A stretch of 64,000 bases of DNA, taken from Methanofollis liminatans DSM 4140 (GTDB lineage Archaea; Halobacteriota; Methanomicrobia; Methanomicrobiales; Methanofollaceae). Where the stretch lies: positions 1,700,967 through 1,764,966 of the forward strand of contig NZ_CM001555.1 in assembly GCF_000275865.1 (NCBI RefSeq), given 5' to 3'. Positions within the stretch are counted from its first letter, which is position 1. Each line of letters opens with the position of its first letter. Both the position numbers and the translations under genes were made by a program. Below are positions 50,041 to 59,554 of this stretch, piece by piece. A model generated the notes under the pieces. The model ran no database searches and had not been told where the DNA came from. It worked only from the letters and a program-made list of their open reading frames with translations.

Positions 50041-50781
50041 TCACTCCTCGGCGATCCAGCGGTGGAGGTACGCCGCCGCCACGGCCCCGGCGATCGGGCC
50101 GACGATATAGATCGGGAAATATACCCAGAGGTTCGCCCCGCCAAGGAGCATGTCCCCGAGGTACGGCCCGAAGGTGCGCGCCGGGTTGAGGGAGGCACCC
50201 GCGATGTTCCCGGTCGTCGTGATGATCCCGGCGACCGTCAGCCCGATGATCAGCCCGGCAAACCCCGGTGGCGCCTGCCGGTCCACGGCCACGCCCATGA
50301 TGGCGAGCATCAGGAGGAAGGTGCCGATCGCCTCGGCGAGGACCGCCGCCCCGTAGGTGATGCCCGGGAAGGGCGCCGTCGCCCCGAGCCCGCCGATCGT
50401 CGCCGCCTCGGGCCCGACGCAGGCGGCGAAGGCGAGGCTTGCGATCGCCGCGCCCACCAGCTGGGCGAGGATGTAGGGGGCGACCTCACGGCCCGGAAAG
50501 AGCCGTATCGACCAGAGGGCGATCGTCACCGCCGGGTTGATATGGGCCCCGGAGATCCGGCCGAAGGCGTAGATCACCGCCGCAATCGCAAATCCGAAGG
50601 CAAGCCCAATAGCAAGCCAGTCGCCAAGCCCGCCGAGGGCGCCGATCCCGATGTTGAAAGGGTTTGGCGGGGTGGACCCTGCAGCGATCATCAGGGTGAC
50701 CGCTGCAGCCCCGGCCCCGAAGAAGACCAGGGCAAATGTCCCGATCAACTCAGCCACGCATCGTTTCGCAAGCGAGACCAT
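50041..50781 (-). CDS. MIP-family channel (aquaporin/glycerol facilitator)
   Basis: 246 residues, six membrane segments with two half-helix motifs HINPAVT and LNPARTF (NPA boxes), as in aquaporins. The aromatic/Arg filter includes the Arg of the second box. Could pass water, glycerol or dissolved gases such as CO2. It follows the DUF2180 gene by five bases and belongs to a three-gene run with DUF2193, a grouping seen in methanogens. GTG at 50811 is a longer alternative start. Confidence 0.92.
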   Translation of the reverse strand: MVSLAKRCVAELIGTFALVFFGAGAAAVTLMIAAGSTPPNPFNIGIGALGGLGDWLAIGLAFGFAIAAVIYAFGRISGAHINPAVTIALWSIRLFPGREVAPYILAQLVGAAIASLAFAACVGPEAATIGGLGATAPFPGITYGAAVLAEAIGTFLLMLAIMGVAVDRQAPPGFAGLIIGLTVAGIITTTGNIAGASLNPARTFGPYLGDMLLGGANLWVYFPIYIVGPIAGAVAAAYLHRWIAEE

Positions 50782-50786
50782 TGCGA

Positions 50787-50993
50787 TCACGCACCCAGCG
50801 CCTCGTGACACTCAGGGCAGAGGATCCTGGGCAGCTTCTTCTTCAGCTTCTGCGCCGGGAAGGGATAACCACCCTCCCAGACATCGGTATCCTCCCGGAT
50901 CATATGCGCGGTGCAGAGACCCATGCCGCAGACGATACAGATCCCGGCAGCCTCCGTCTCCTTTCCAGCCTGTGCACAGACATAGCACTTCAT
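50787..50993 (-). CDS. DUF2180 family zinc-ribbon protein
   Basis: 68 residues. MKCYVCAQAGKETEAAG, ICIVCGMGLCTAHM and RILCPECHEALGA give three CxxC pairs. A small methanogen family with no known function. It stands between DUF2193 and the channel gene in the same direction. Confidence 0.85.
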   Translation of the reverse strand: MKCYVCAQAGKETEAAGICIVCGMGLCTAHMIREDTDVWEGGYPFPAQKLKKKLPRILCPECHEALGA

Positions 50994-51003
50994 GAAATAA
51001 CCT

Positions 51004-52503
51004 CTATACGGCCTCTCTCCACTGGCAGTACTCGTGCCTGAAGTCGATCATCGAGGCCGAGGCGCAGTCCTTGCAGACGCGGGCCGGTGCCGCGATCTTC
51101 TCCGGCTGCAGGGCGATGATGTTCGTCATCATCGTCGCCGTCACCGGTTCGCTCGTGAGCAGGCATGGGTAATCGGCAAGGCGCATCAGGGCCGAGAACC
51201 TGACCGTGATCGCCGAGGCCGGATACGCATAGCGCTGCGGGTTCATCAGCACCTCGTGTTCGTGGATCGGGGTGAGGTCCACCGGGAACCCGGCGACGAG
51301 GGGCGTCAGGATCTCGCCAGATCCGTTCCGCTTCCGCCTGGCCGTATCGAGCATCCGCCAGCCGCGCCAGATCATGTCCATGAAATCGCAGTTGTGGAGC
51401 TCGGCGGCGGCCCCGCGGGTCGGGTAGAGCTGGACATAGTTGTGGAAGCGTTTGGTGAGGAGGTCGACGACGACGGGAGCGTTGAAGCCGTCGAGTTCCA
51501 GAATGTACTCGGTCGCCGCCGCCGAGGCGCCGGTGGCGATCGAGAGGATCTGGTACTCGCTGCGCACCTTTTCGAGGGAGGCGCGCAGGCTCCGCTCCAT
51601 CACGTCGGTCACCGCCTCGATCACCCCCATGACCACGTCATCCTTGCACATGTTGTAGGTGGACTGGGCAATGTGGTGCGAGATGTCGCCGACGCAGTAG
51701 GCCGGGACGGTGACGATGTTGCCGTAGTGGACGCCCCCGTCAATCGCCTTCTTCACAACCGGCTCCATATCCTTTTTGTAGCCCTCCATGTACTTCATGG
51801 GGTCGAACGAGGTCATCCCGGCCTTTTCCATCAGGTCGGCCTGGGCTTTTACCGGGTGGTCGTAGATCGCCTGGAGTTGCTTGACCTCTTTTTTCGTGGC
51901 GGCGGCCAGGGTGTCGCCTGCCTCGACGGCGGTTGCAAACGCCTCGCCGATGCCGTAACTGGTGTTCATCCCCCAGGACTTCGCCGCAAGGATCGCCTGT
52001 TTGTGCGCCTCCGGGATCTCCACCGTCTTTAAGATCTGGTTGACGACGTTGCTCGTGCTCCCCGGGATCAGGGCGAAGTCGACGACGCAGGTCGGGCCGT
52101 AGAACCCGGCATAGCGGCGGGCTGCCTCCCGCCCGATCAGGGCCTCGGCCTTCCCGATCGCCTTGATGAAGGCGTCCATGCTCTTCCTGAACTTCGGGTC
52201 CTCGGCATAGAGCACCTCCAGCACCGCCGGCGTCTGGTAGTGCTCGACAAAGGGGTCGTCCTCCGGCCTGACATAGTCGGTGAGTGCGGAGAGATGCTTG
52301 AAGTGGGCTTTGACCGACTCGACATGGAGATCGATCACCGCACGGCTCTGCTCGCCGGCGGGCTTCATGCCCTTGACGACGTCGACATAGGCCTTTCCGT
52401 CCTTGACGGCGTACTTCGTCCCGCGCTTCTTCTTCACCGTCTCGACGTCGGCGCGCTGCGCCGCCATCGCCTCGTTTACGATTTTCGTATAGATCTCGAT
52501 CAT
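51004..52503 (-). CDS. DUF2193 family protein
   Basis: 499 residues from ATG 52503 (MIEIYTKIVNEAMAAQRA), preceded by GGAGGCGAG. Long helical protein without membrane segments. Cysteines near the C-terminus (PARVCKDCASASMIDF, HEYC) may bind metal. The family is found chiefly in methanogens and has no role assigned; its repeated company with DUF2180 and aquaporin genes suggests a shared process. A TATA-like TTATATATGG at about 52741-52750 implies a 5' leader of some 215 bases. Confidence 0.8.
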   Translation of the reverse strand: MIEIYTKIVNEAMAAQRADVETVKKKRGTKYAVKDGKAYVDVVKGMKPAGEQSRAVIDLHVESVKAHFKHLSALTDYVRPEDDPFVEHYQTPAVLEVLYAEDPKFRKSMDAFIKAIGKAEALIGREAARRYAGFYGPTCVVDFALIPGSTSNVVNQILKTVEIPEAHKQAILAAKSWGMNTSYGIGEAFATAVEAGDTLAAATKKEVKQLQAIYDHPVKAQADLMEKAGMTSFDPMKYMEGYKKDMEPVVKKAIDGGVHYGNIVTVPAYCVGDISHHIAQSTYNMCKDDVVMGVIEAVTDVMERSLRASLEKVRSEYQILSIATGASAAATEYILELDGFNAPVVVDLLTKRFHNYVQLYPTRGAAAELHNCDFMDMIWRGWRMLDTARRKRNGSGEILTPLVAGFPVDLTPIHEHEVLMNPQRYAYPASAITVRFSALMRLADYPCLLTSEPVTATMMTNIIALQPEKIAAPARVCKDCASASMIDFRHEYCQWREAV

Positions 52504-52853
52504 AAGACTCGCCTCCAGATCGTTACGGTATCGTTTCAGATACCGGCCTGAATGCAGCAGCCGTTTCCTGCACCTGACGATCAGGGGTACAGGCAGTGGC
52601 AAGGGTGGAAAAAGAATGTCGGATCTTATCCTGTGTCGGCCCCGGAACCACCCGTTTCAAGGGCCGGACGATTGAATCCTGGCCTTTACAGGATCATCAG
52701 GCACGTGCCGCTGTTTGACAACCGAGGATGGGGCATTTCCATATATAATGGTATTCCAGATCGCATTTCGCCCGAAAAAAAGACTGAAACGATAAAAAGA
52801 GATAATATTGCGGGGAATCAGATCCACCACGCACTCGCCGGGTGCGTGCCTCC
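52504..52853. promoter_or_regulatory. Promoter and leader of the DUF2193 operon; terminator of the fusion gene
   Basis: Minus-strand TATA-like TTATATATGG near 52741-52750. The minus-strand T-rich runs (about 52778-52800) can end the upstream fusion-gene transcript. The long leader contains no open frame of note. Nothing else seen. Confidence 0.45.
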
Positions 52854-54797
52854 TCAGTCCCGTCCGCCTGCCGCGCGCTCCTCGCCCAGGATCCGGCGCT
52901 CGGCCGCCCGCAGGATCATCCCGATCATCCCGGGATAGGAGATACCGGCGATCCCCGCCATCTTCGCCAGGTGGCCGTCCCAGCACCAGCCCGGATTGGG
53001 GTTCACTTCAAGCAGCTTCGGCTCTCCGGCGGCACTCAGCCGCCAGTCGAACCTGCAGTAGTCCCTGCAGCCGAGCCTGACCGCAAGGCGTGCGCTCCAC
53101 TCCACAATCGCCTTCTCGGTTTCCTCGGGGAGATCGGCCTTCACCGATGTGATCTTCCAGTACGGCGACTCGGGCAGCCATTTCGCCTCATAGCCGCATA
53201 TCCGCGGAAGCCCCGCGGGCAGGGCCGAATAGTCCTCCTCGATGATCGGGAGCACCGTATAGGACTCGGGCGGGTTGCCGACGATCCCGACCGAGAGGTC
53301 GGGGCCGGTGAGGTACTCCTCGATCAGAACGGGGCGATCAAACCCGTAATAATCCCTGAACCCGGCGATCGCCGCCGAGAGATCCTCCACCGTCCATGCC
53401 ACGCTCCGCTCGGTGATGCCGAAACTCGAGTCCCCGGCATTCGGTTTGACGATGGCCGGCAGCCTGAACGGGAGGTCGCAGATCGTCTCCCCGCCCCGCA
53501 GGAACACCGCTTCAGGGACCGGGATCCGCATCTCCCTGGCCGCACCCCGCACAAGAGACTTGTCATAGCAGGCGGCCAGACACTGGGGCCCGGCGCCGGT
53601 GTACGGGATGCCGAACATCTCGAGGAGCGCCGGGACGTGCAGCTCCATCCGCGGGTCGTTGAAATACCCCTCGTCGCAGAGGTTGAAGACATAGTCCACC
53701 GACCCCCGCAGTTTCCCGAGGTCGGCGGGCAGGGTGTCGTGGCCGTCCAGGAACCTGAACCGGTAACCCTTCAGTTCTCCGAGCGCCGCCTTCAACTGGT
53801 TGAGGGTGAAGAAGTCGTCCTCGTCGAAGACGCAGTCGGGTTTGATCTCGTCGCGCTGCCTGGGATCGCCGAAGACCACGGCCACCTGCATAAGACCGGT
53901 TTTCGCCCCGGGCGCAGCCGGCGACCAGGGCTTGTCAATCGCGGCGGTGACGATGATCCGCCGTTCCATCATCCCGAGGTCCTGCCCCCGCCCGGACTCG
54001 GTGGCGATCTCCCCGTGGACCTGCACTCCGGAAAAACCGGCCGCCGCAAGAAGGGCGACGATCTCATCGCGGGTGTACAGCCGTTCGGCATAGAACTGGT
54101 CGGCGATCACCCCATGGTCGGAACGGGTGATCACCTCGCGCGAGATGAGGCGCGTGCCGTCCGAGGAGAGGGAGCGTTCCCGGCAGACAAAGTGCTTTTT
54201 GTCGATCCACTCCCAGGAACGTTTCTGAAAATTTTCCTTCAGCCATCCCCCGTCTGCAATGTCGAGAAGGACGCGCCCACCCGGTTTGAGCACCCGCGCA
54301 ACCCCTTCGAGCACCCGGCGATCGTCCTCGCCGCTCTCGAAGTAGCCAAAACTGTTTCCGAGGAGGAGGATCACGTCGAAGGAGTCAGGCCTGTACGGAA
54401 GTTTCCGCGCATCGCCCTCCCTGAACCTGACGTTCAGACCGTCCTGCCTGGAGGACGCCCTCGCCTTCTGCACAAGATAATGGGAGCGGTCGAGGCCCTC
54501 GGCGCGATAGCCCCGGCGTGCGAGTTCCAGGGTGTGCCGCCCCTGCCCGCAGCAGAGGTCGAGCACACGGTCGTCTGCCTTCAGGTCGAGCGCCCTGCAG
54601 AAAAGGTCGGTTTCCCGCCCTGTCAGGAGGGCGTCCCCGACCACATCCCCGTCTGTCTTGAGATAGAGGTGGTTGAAGATCCCGCGCCACCATTCGGGCC
54701 GCACATGGGCCTCCAGATTTTCAACCGGCCCAAGAGAACACCCCTGCACCCGCTTTTTTTCCTTATCAACCGAGCCGTTCAATTTGCCTTTGTTCAT
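52854..54797 (-). CDS. Fusion of a SAM-dependent methyltransferase and a D-Ala-D-Ala-ligase-like ATP-grasp enzyme
   Basis: 647 residues. The N-terminal half (to about 280) is a class I methyltransferase: VLDLCCGQGRHTLELARRGY is motif I, DVILLLGNSFGYFES motif IV, RVLKPGGRVLLDIA motif VI. The C-terminal half (about 300-640) is ATP-grasp: LPAIVKPNAGDSSFGI (ATP loop), VLIEEYLTGPDLSVGI, and LLEVNPNPGW with the metal-binding Glu/Asn. Such D-Ala-D-Ala-ligase-like domains join amino acids or small acids by an acyl-phosphate route. Archaea lack murein, so this is probably a biosynthetic or modification enzyme whose product is methylated. No partner gene in view. Apparently intact; start ATG 54797. Confidence 0.85.
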   Translation of the reverse strand: MNKGKLNGSVDKEKKRVQGCSLGPVENLEAHVRPEWWRGIFNHLYLKTDGDVVGDALLTGRETDLFCRALDLKADDRVLDLCCGQGRHTLELARRGYRAEGLDRSHYLVQKARASSRQDGLNVRFREGDARKLPYRPDSFDVILLLGNSFGYFESGEDDRRVLEGVARVLKPGGRVLLDIADGGWLKENFQKRSWEWIDKKHFVCRERSLSSDGTRLISREVITRSDHGVIADQFYAERLYTRDEIVALLAAAGFSGVQVHGEIATESGRGQDLGMMERRIIVTAAIDKPWSPAAPGAKTGLMQVAVVFGDPRQRDEIKPDCVFDEDDFFTLNQLKAALGELKGYRFRFLDGHDTLPADLGKLRGSVDYVFNLCDEGYFNDPRMELHVPALLEMFGIPYTGAGPQCLAACYDKSLVRGAAREMRIPVPEAVFLRGGETICDLPFRLPAIVKPNAGDSSFGITERSVAWTVEDLSAAIAGFRDYYGFDRPVLIEEYLTGPDLSVGIVGNPPESYTVLPIIEEDYSALPAGLPRICGYEAKWLPESPYWKITSVKADLPEETEKAIVEWSARLAVRLGCRDYCRFDWRLSAAGEPKLLEVNPNPGWCWDGHLAKMAGIAGISYPGMIGMILRAAERRILGEERAAGGRD

Positions 54798-55020
54798 TCC
54801 GGCAGCACTCCGCCTTGACCTGATGGAGAAACGCGACGATTATCTCCTGATTCCAGATTGCCAGGAGGTCCGCCGGATTTCATTGCCATCTGCTATCGGT
54901 GGTGGGGCAACCGATATAGGGCTTTGCCGGTAGGGGCGGGATGTGCAGAAGATGCCCGGCATTGCCGCGAGATAAGCCCCGGCCGGAGAGGTGGAGCGCC
55001 GAAAAAAAGGAGCGATCTGT

Positions 55021-55545
55021 TCAGGGTGCGCTCTTGCCGCCGGTTGCAGGCGGCGTGAATACGCGCGTCGCCAGTTCGCGGTCCAGCATGAAGAGGGCGT
55101 TTGTTTCCTCCCTGATCATCTTCAGCCTCTCGATGATCCCGGTATCGTTCGCCTCCTCCTCCACCTGCTCGTTCACGTACCACTGCAGGAAGTTATAGGT
55201 GGCGTAATCCTTCTCTTTCTGGGCGAGTTCGACGAGGTCGTTGATCATCGCCGTCACCTTCTGCTCGTGGGCATAGGTGGCCTCGAAGACCGCAAGCGGG
55301 GACTCCCATTCAGACGGCGGGGCCTCGATCGCCTGCATGATCAGGCGTCCGCCCCGGGCGACGACATAGTCGTAGAACTTCAGGGCATGGAACTGCTCCT
55401 CCTGCATCTGCACCCGCATCCAGTTCGCAAATCCCGGCAGGTTCCGGTTCGAGAACCATGCCGACATCGAGAGGTAGAGATAGGCCGAGTAGAGTTCCCG
55501 GTTGATCTGGCGGTTCAGCGCCTCAACCATTGTCTGGCGGATCAT
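55021..55545 (-). CDS. ftn: Ferritin
   Basis: 174 residues from ATG 55545 (MIRQTMVEALNRQINRELYS). The ferroxidase centre shows ELYSAYLYLSMSAWF, MQEEQFHALKFYDYV and EATYAHEQKV...EQVEEEANDTG. Non-heme 24-mer ferritin for iron storage and peroxide control. A TATA-like TTATTTATATGG lies about 30-40 bases upstream. A longer frame adds an unconserved N-terminus. Confidence 0.9.
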   Translation of the reverse strand: MIRQTMVEALNRQINRELYSAYLYLSMSAWFSNRNLPGFANWMRVQMQEEQFHALKFYDYVVARGGRLIMQAIEAPPSEWESPLAVFEATYAHEQKVTAMINDLVELAQKEKDYATYNFLQWYVNEQVEEEANDTGIIERLKMIREETNALFMLDRELATRVFTPPATGGKSAP

Positions 55546-55631
55546 GATATCACGATTCCCGCATGGACCCATGCCATATAAATAAGTTATGACCGGGTGC
55601 TGCCACACCTCCAGGCACCCGGAGGGAAAGA

Positions 55632-56471
55632 TCAGGTCTTTTCCAGCAGGATCCTCCTGATCTCCTCAGCCCGCTCTTCCGCTCCCCCGCCGTTCATCCG
55701 GGGCCAGGGATCCGATGGAGCCTCTGCATCGTAGATGACGCCGAGAGCGATGGGTGCGTCGGCCGAGTAGTCCCATTCCCGCGCCAGCCGCATCGCCGCA
55801 TCGAAGTTCCCGGCGTCGTGCCCCTCGACCTCGTAGACCCGCGGGGCATAATAGTCGGTGAGGTTGTTGTAGGTGGCGCAGATCTGCAGGACGTCGATAA
55901 AGGAAAAGCCGCGGTGGAGCATGGCCGCTTTCAGGACTGTCTTTAAATGGTCGATCTTTCGCGTATAGGCGCGCGCGACAAAGGTCGCCCCTGAGGCGAG
56001 CATCAATTCGAGCGGGTTGATCGGGCGCTCGCGGACGCCTTCAGGAGTGGACCGGCCCCTGAACCCCTCGTACGACGTCGGGGTGTACTGGCCGGTGGTG
56101 AGGCCGTAGACCCGGTTGTCATGGACGATCGCCGTCATCTCCGTGTTCCGCTTTGCGGCGAAGATGAGATGATCGAGCCCTTCCGCGTAGGCGTCGCCGT
56201 CGCCGGCGCAGGAAATCACCCGCAGGCCGGGATTTGCAAGGGCGATCCCGCCGGCAACCGCCGCACCCCTACCGTGGATGGAGTAAAAGGAGTTCATCGC
56301 CATGTAATCGGCGATCTTGGCGTGGCAGCCGATCCCGGAGACGAGCACGAACTCTTCAGGGCGCATCCCGCCGGCGGTCAGGTCTTCGAGGACCGCCTTG
56401 AGGGCGTGCTGGATGGCGAAGTTCCCGCAGCCCGGGCACCAGGTGTTCTGCGCCCCGGTGATCCAGGTCAT
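55632..56471 (-). CDS. korB: 2-oxoacid:ferredoxin oxidoreductase, beta subunit
   Basis: 279 residues. TWCPGCGNFAIQHAL has the CxxC pair, and SCAGDGDAYAEGLDHL is the thiamine-diphosphate/metal motif GDG...; VHDNRVYGLTTGQYTPTS follows. It pairs with the alpha subunit just upstream, with overlapping stop and start (TGATG). The substrate is likely 2-oxoglutarate or a related oxoacid. Only one C-terminal cysteine cluster ligand set is visible. Confidence 0.9.
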   Translation of the reverse strand: MTWITGAQNTWCPGCGNFAIQHALKAVLEDLTAGGMRPEEFVLVSGIGCHAKIADYMAMNSFYSIHGRGAAVAGGIALANPGLRVISCAGDGDAYAEGLDHLIFAAKRNTEMTAIVHDNRVYGLTTGQYTPTSYEGFRGRSTPEGVRERPINPLELMLASGATFVARAYTRKIDHLKTVLKAAMLHRGFSFIDVLQICATYNNLTDYYAPRVYEVEGHDAGNFDAAMRLAREWDYSADAPIALGVIYDAEAPSDPWPRMNGGGAEERAEEIRRILLEKT

Positions 56472-58114
56472 CAGATCACCTCCCCGACCCGGCGCTCCAG
56501 GTCTTCGAGGAAGAAGGGGCGCCCGTCGTATTTGCCTATCCGCTCATCGACCCGGACGCCGCGGCATCCGACGAGGCGGGAGAGCTGGCCGTCGATGTTC
56601 TCTTCAACGGCGATCAGCCGGTCCACGCCAGAAAGCGCCGATGCGAACTGCTCTTCCGGGAAGGGCGAGAGCACCACCGGCCGCACCACCCGGAGGCCGA
56701 GGCGCCCGGCCACCTCGGTGCAGGCACCGGCGACCGAGCCCCAGCAGAGAAGAGCCGTGGCGGCGGTGCGGTCGCCGGCGACTTCCACGCACGGGTATGC
56801 CGCAAGGGCTTTTGCCGCCGTACGCTCCTTCTCCCTGCGCTTCTCGGCCATCGCGGCGATCGTCGCCGCCTCCTCGGTGGTGATCCCGTCGGCGTCGTGG
56901 GCATAGCTGTTCACCTTCACCGTGATGCCTGATTCTCCCGGAAAGGCGAGGGGGGAGATACCGCCCGGACCGTCCTGGTAGCGCCCGTACGTCCCGTGCC
57001 CCTCCCGGAGCACCGGGGCAAGCGGCGGGCGCGGCGGCGCCCCGGCAAAGGAAAAGAGCCCCTCGCCAAGATTTTTGTCGGTCAGCAGGATCGAGGGGGT
57101 CTGGAACCGCCACGAGAGGTCCATCAGGGCCCCGGCCCAGTACCATGCCTCCTCGACGCTCCCCGGCGCCGCAACGATGCGCGGGAACTCGCCCTGCCCG
57201 GCGGAAAGGGCAAAGAGCAGGTCGCCCTGTGCGGAGTAGGTGGGTACACCGGTGCTGGGGCCGGGCCGCTGGGCGAGCACGACCACGACCGGGAGTTCTG
57301 CCATCCCGGCAAGGGAGAAGCCCTCGGTCATCAGGCAGAACCCGCCGCCCGAGGTGCCGACCGCCACCCGCCGTCCCGCATAGGCGGCGCCGAGGGCCAT
57401 GAGCATCGCCCCGGTCTCGTTCTCCGGGTGGACGACGCTGATCCCGAACCGCCCCGCATACGAGGCGAGGGTATGCAGGATGCTCGACGACGGCGTCATC
57501 GGGTAGGAGATGTAGCCTTCAAGCCCGGCCTCCACGAGCCCGAAGGCGACGCCCTCGTTGCCGGTGAGGACCGGGAGGGCTTCCCGGCCGTTCACCCGGA
57601 TCCCCTTTCCGGCCGGCGCGGCGTCATAGCCCCGGCGGGCCACCCTGAGGTTGGCGTCCAGCTCCCGCGGGATCGCCCGCGCAAACACGGCCTCAACGGT
57701 CGCCCACGGGATCCCGGCCGTCCTGCAGAACCCTCCGATGATCCCGGCGTTCCGCGTGATCGCCGGCGCCTCCTCCTCCTTCACAAAGGCTTCGAGGGGG
57801 AGGCCGGTGCCGTCGGCCTTCACGACCCCCGAGTCATAGATGACGGCCGTATCCTCCCGCACCATCCCTGCATGAAGACGGATAGTCTCCTGGTTCAGGG
57901 CGAGCAGCACATCGACCGTCTCCCGGGTGCAGAACGTCTGATCGTCCGCGGCCCTGATGACAGCAAAATTGTTCCCGCCCTTGATCAGGGAGGGATAGTC
58001 GTAGTACATATACACACAAAGACCACAGGCCGAGAGCAACCGTGCAATCACCGAACCTGCGATATTGATCCCTTCACCCGCCTTTCCCCCGATGAGTACG
58101 GAAAAATCTTGCAT
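56471..58114 (-). CDS. korA: 2-oxoacid:ferredoxin oxidoreductase, fused gamma-alpha subunit
   Basis: 547 residues from ATG 58114. Residues about 1-180 are the gamma domain (QDFSVLIGGKAGEGINIAGS), which joins into the alpha domain (EGYISYPMTPSSSILHTL, VHPENETGAMLMALGAAYAG, GTSGGGFCLMTEGFSLAGMA). It decarboxylates a 2-oxoacid with beta subunit and makes an acyl-CoA plus reduced ferredoxin, for the reductive half of the tricarboxylic route in methanogens. No separate delta ferredoxin gene is present here. Divergent from the lipoprotein gene over a shared AT-rich promoter. Confidence 0.92.
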   Translation of the reverse strand: MQDFSVLIGGKAGEGINIAGSVIARLLSACGLCVYMYYDYPSLIKGGNNFAVIRAADDQTFCTRETVDVLLALNQETIRLHAGMVREDTAVIYDSGVVKADGTGLPLEAFVKEEEAPAITRNAGIIGGFCRTAGIPWATVEAVFARAIPRELDANLRVARRGYDAAPAGKGIRVNGREALPVLTGNEGVAFGLVEAGLEGYISYPMTPSSSILHTLASYAGRFGISVVHPENETGAMLMALGAAYAGRRVAVGTSGGGFCLMTEGFSLAGMAELPVVVVLAQRPGPSTGVPTYSAQGDLLFALSAGQGEFPRIVAAPGSVEEAWYWAGALMDLSWRFQTPSILLTDKNLGEGLFSFAGAPPRPPLAPVLREGHGTYGRYQDGPGGISPLAFPGESGITVKVNSYAHDADGITTEEAATIAAMAEKRREKERTAAKALAAYPCVEVAGDRTAATALLCWGSVAGACTEVAGRLGLRVVRPVVLSPFPEEQFASALSGVDRLIAVEENIDGQLSRLVGCRGVRVDERIGKYDGRPFFLEDLERRVGEVI

Positions 58115-58210
58115 CCTCCACCTCATCCGGTCAATGTGCCGGGGCCGAAATATATCTTTTGCCACCAGAATTCCGAAAGCCTCAAATACCAGCAGTTCGC
58201 ACAAACGCGC

Positions 58211-58708
58211 ATGAAAAGAGTAACCATTCTTCTTGTTCTGGCGGTGCTCGCCGTCACGGCCCTCGCCGCCGGCTGCACGGGCACATCACCGGATACAACG
58301 CCCGCTCCGACCACCCAGTCCCAGACCACCACAGCTCCCGCCAGTACCACAGCAGCGCCGATCTCCCTGGTGCCTGAACCGACCGACGCGATGCCGGCCG
58401 ACTACACCGTTTCGGCGACCGCGCAGAAGGACCCGATCTATAAGACCATCACCGTCACCTTCAATGGAGGCAAGGGTCAGGAGAACGTCCGCCAGCTGAC
58501 CGCAACGGTCACCCGTTCGGACGGGACCACCGAGACGAAGATCCTGACAAAACCCTCGGGTGCGTCGCTCTCCCGCGGCCAGACGATCGAGTTCACCGGG
58601 ACGGCCGCACAGGACCGCATCCAGGTCTGGGTCACCATGGACCGCCCGCTGGGGCCGAACAGCGCCACAGAGTTCAAGATCTACGACGTCGTCCTACCCC
58701 CGAAGTGA
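58211..58708 (+). CDS. Small lipoprotein
   Basis: 165 residues. Signal peptide with lipobox ending AAGC (about Cys 22), a Thr/Pro/Ser-rich linker (24-55) and a compact beta domain (TITVTFNGGKGQENVRQL, RIQVWVTMDRPLG). Function unknown; related in style to the lipoprotein at 23.1 kb. The ATG at 58211 begins MKRVTILLVLAVLAV; TATA-like AAATATATC near 58150 is shared with the divergent korA gene. It converges with the reductase gene, overlapping 15 bases. Confidence 0.75.
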   Translation: MKRVTILLVLAVLAVTALAAGCTGTSPDTTPAPTTQSQTTTAPASTTAAPISLVPEPTDAMPADYTVSATAQKDPIYKTITVTFNGGKGQENVRQLTATVTRSDGTTETKILTKPSGASLSRGQTIEFTGTAAQDRIQVWVTMDRPLGPNSATEFKIYDVVLPPK

Positions 58709-59398
58709 CCGATCTCCCTCCTCTTTTTTCACCTGCCAGGTCAGGAGCACGCCGTCGTCGATCCGCTCCACGCCGGTCAGCGTGAGGCGCGGAAACTCAC
58801 TTTCTGCAAGAAAGCCTTCGCCGTCCGCCGGTGTCGGCGCCCCAGAACCGCCGATGACGACCGAACCGACATAGGTGCGCAGTTCGTCGACAAGACCGGC
58901 CTGGAAGAGCCCCCAGATCAGGGTACCGCCCCCTTCGACCATCAGCCGCCTGATCCCGATCCCGGCAAGGGCCTCCATCAGGGCGGCGAGGTCGACCGTC
59001 TGCTCGCCGGCAACGACGACCTCGGCGCGCTCCTTGAGGGCATCGACCCGGCCTGCGGGCGCTGCCGCCGATACGGCAACGATCCTCTTCCCGGACCCTT
59101 TGACGAGGATATCGGCGTCGACCGGGGTTCTCGCCATCGAGTCCACGACGATCCGGGCAGGGTTCTCTTCCCGTCCCGCGGCCTTCCGCTCCCCTTTCCT
59201 CCTCGCGGACTTCACCGTGAGCGAGGGGTTGTCGGCAAGCACCGTCCCGATACCGACCATGATCCCGTCGGCGTCCGCCTTGATCAGGTCCACCCGTTCA
59301 AAGTCTTCAGATCCTGATATCTTCACCTGCCGCCGTTCCCGCGTCGAGATCTTCCCGTCCGCACTCATGGCAAGGTTGACAAAGACATATGGGCGCAT
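58694..59398 (-). CDS. Riboflavin-pathway reductase (2,5-diamino-6-ribosylamino-pyrimidinone phosphate reductase)
   Basis: 234 residues from ATG 59398 (MRPYVFVNLAMSADGKIST). RibD-C fold: ADADGIMVGIGTVLADNPSLT, NPARIVVDSMARTP and RRLMVEGGGTLIWGLFQAGLVDELRTYV. The archaeal form (ArfC) uses NADPH to open the ribose in riboflavin/F420 precursor synthesis. The frame upstream to 59521 is not conserved. Good family match. Confidence 0.9.
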   Translation of the reverse strand: MRPYVFVNLAMSADGKISTRERRQVKISGSEDFERVDLIKADADGIMVGIGTVLADNPSLTVKSARRKGERKAAGREENPARIVVDSMARTPVDADILVKGSGKRIVAVSAAAPAGRVDALKERAEVVVAGEQTVDLAALMEALAGIGIRRLMVEGGGTLIWGLFQAGLVDELRTYVGSVVIGGSGAPTPADGEGFLAESEFPRLTLTGVERIDDGVLLTWQVKKEEGDRSLRG

Positions 59399-59554
59399 GA
59401 AAGGATCTTGGACACACCACTTTTTATCTTGTGGGGGCAGAGCGTGAAAACACCGTCCGGCAGGTGCAGAGCAGTTCACGCCGTATGGCACAGGAGAACG
59501 CCGCATCAAATGAAAGCGCATAAATAACGCCGTACCTAATACCTCTTCATTCCA

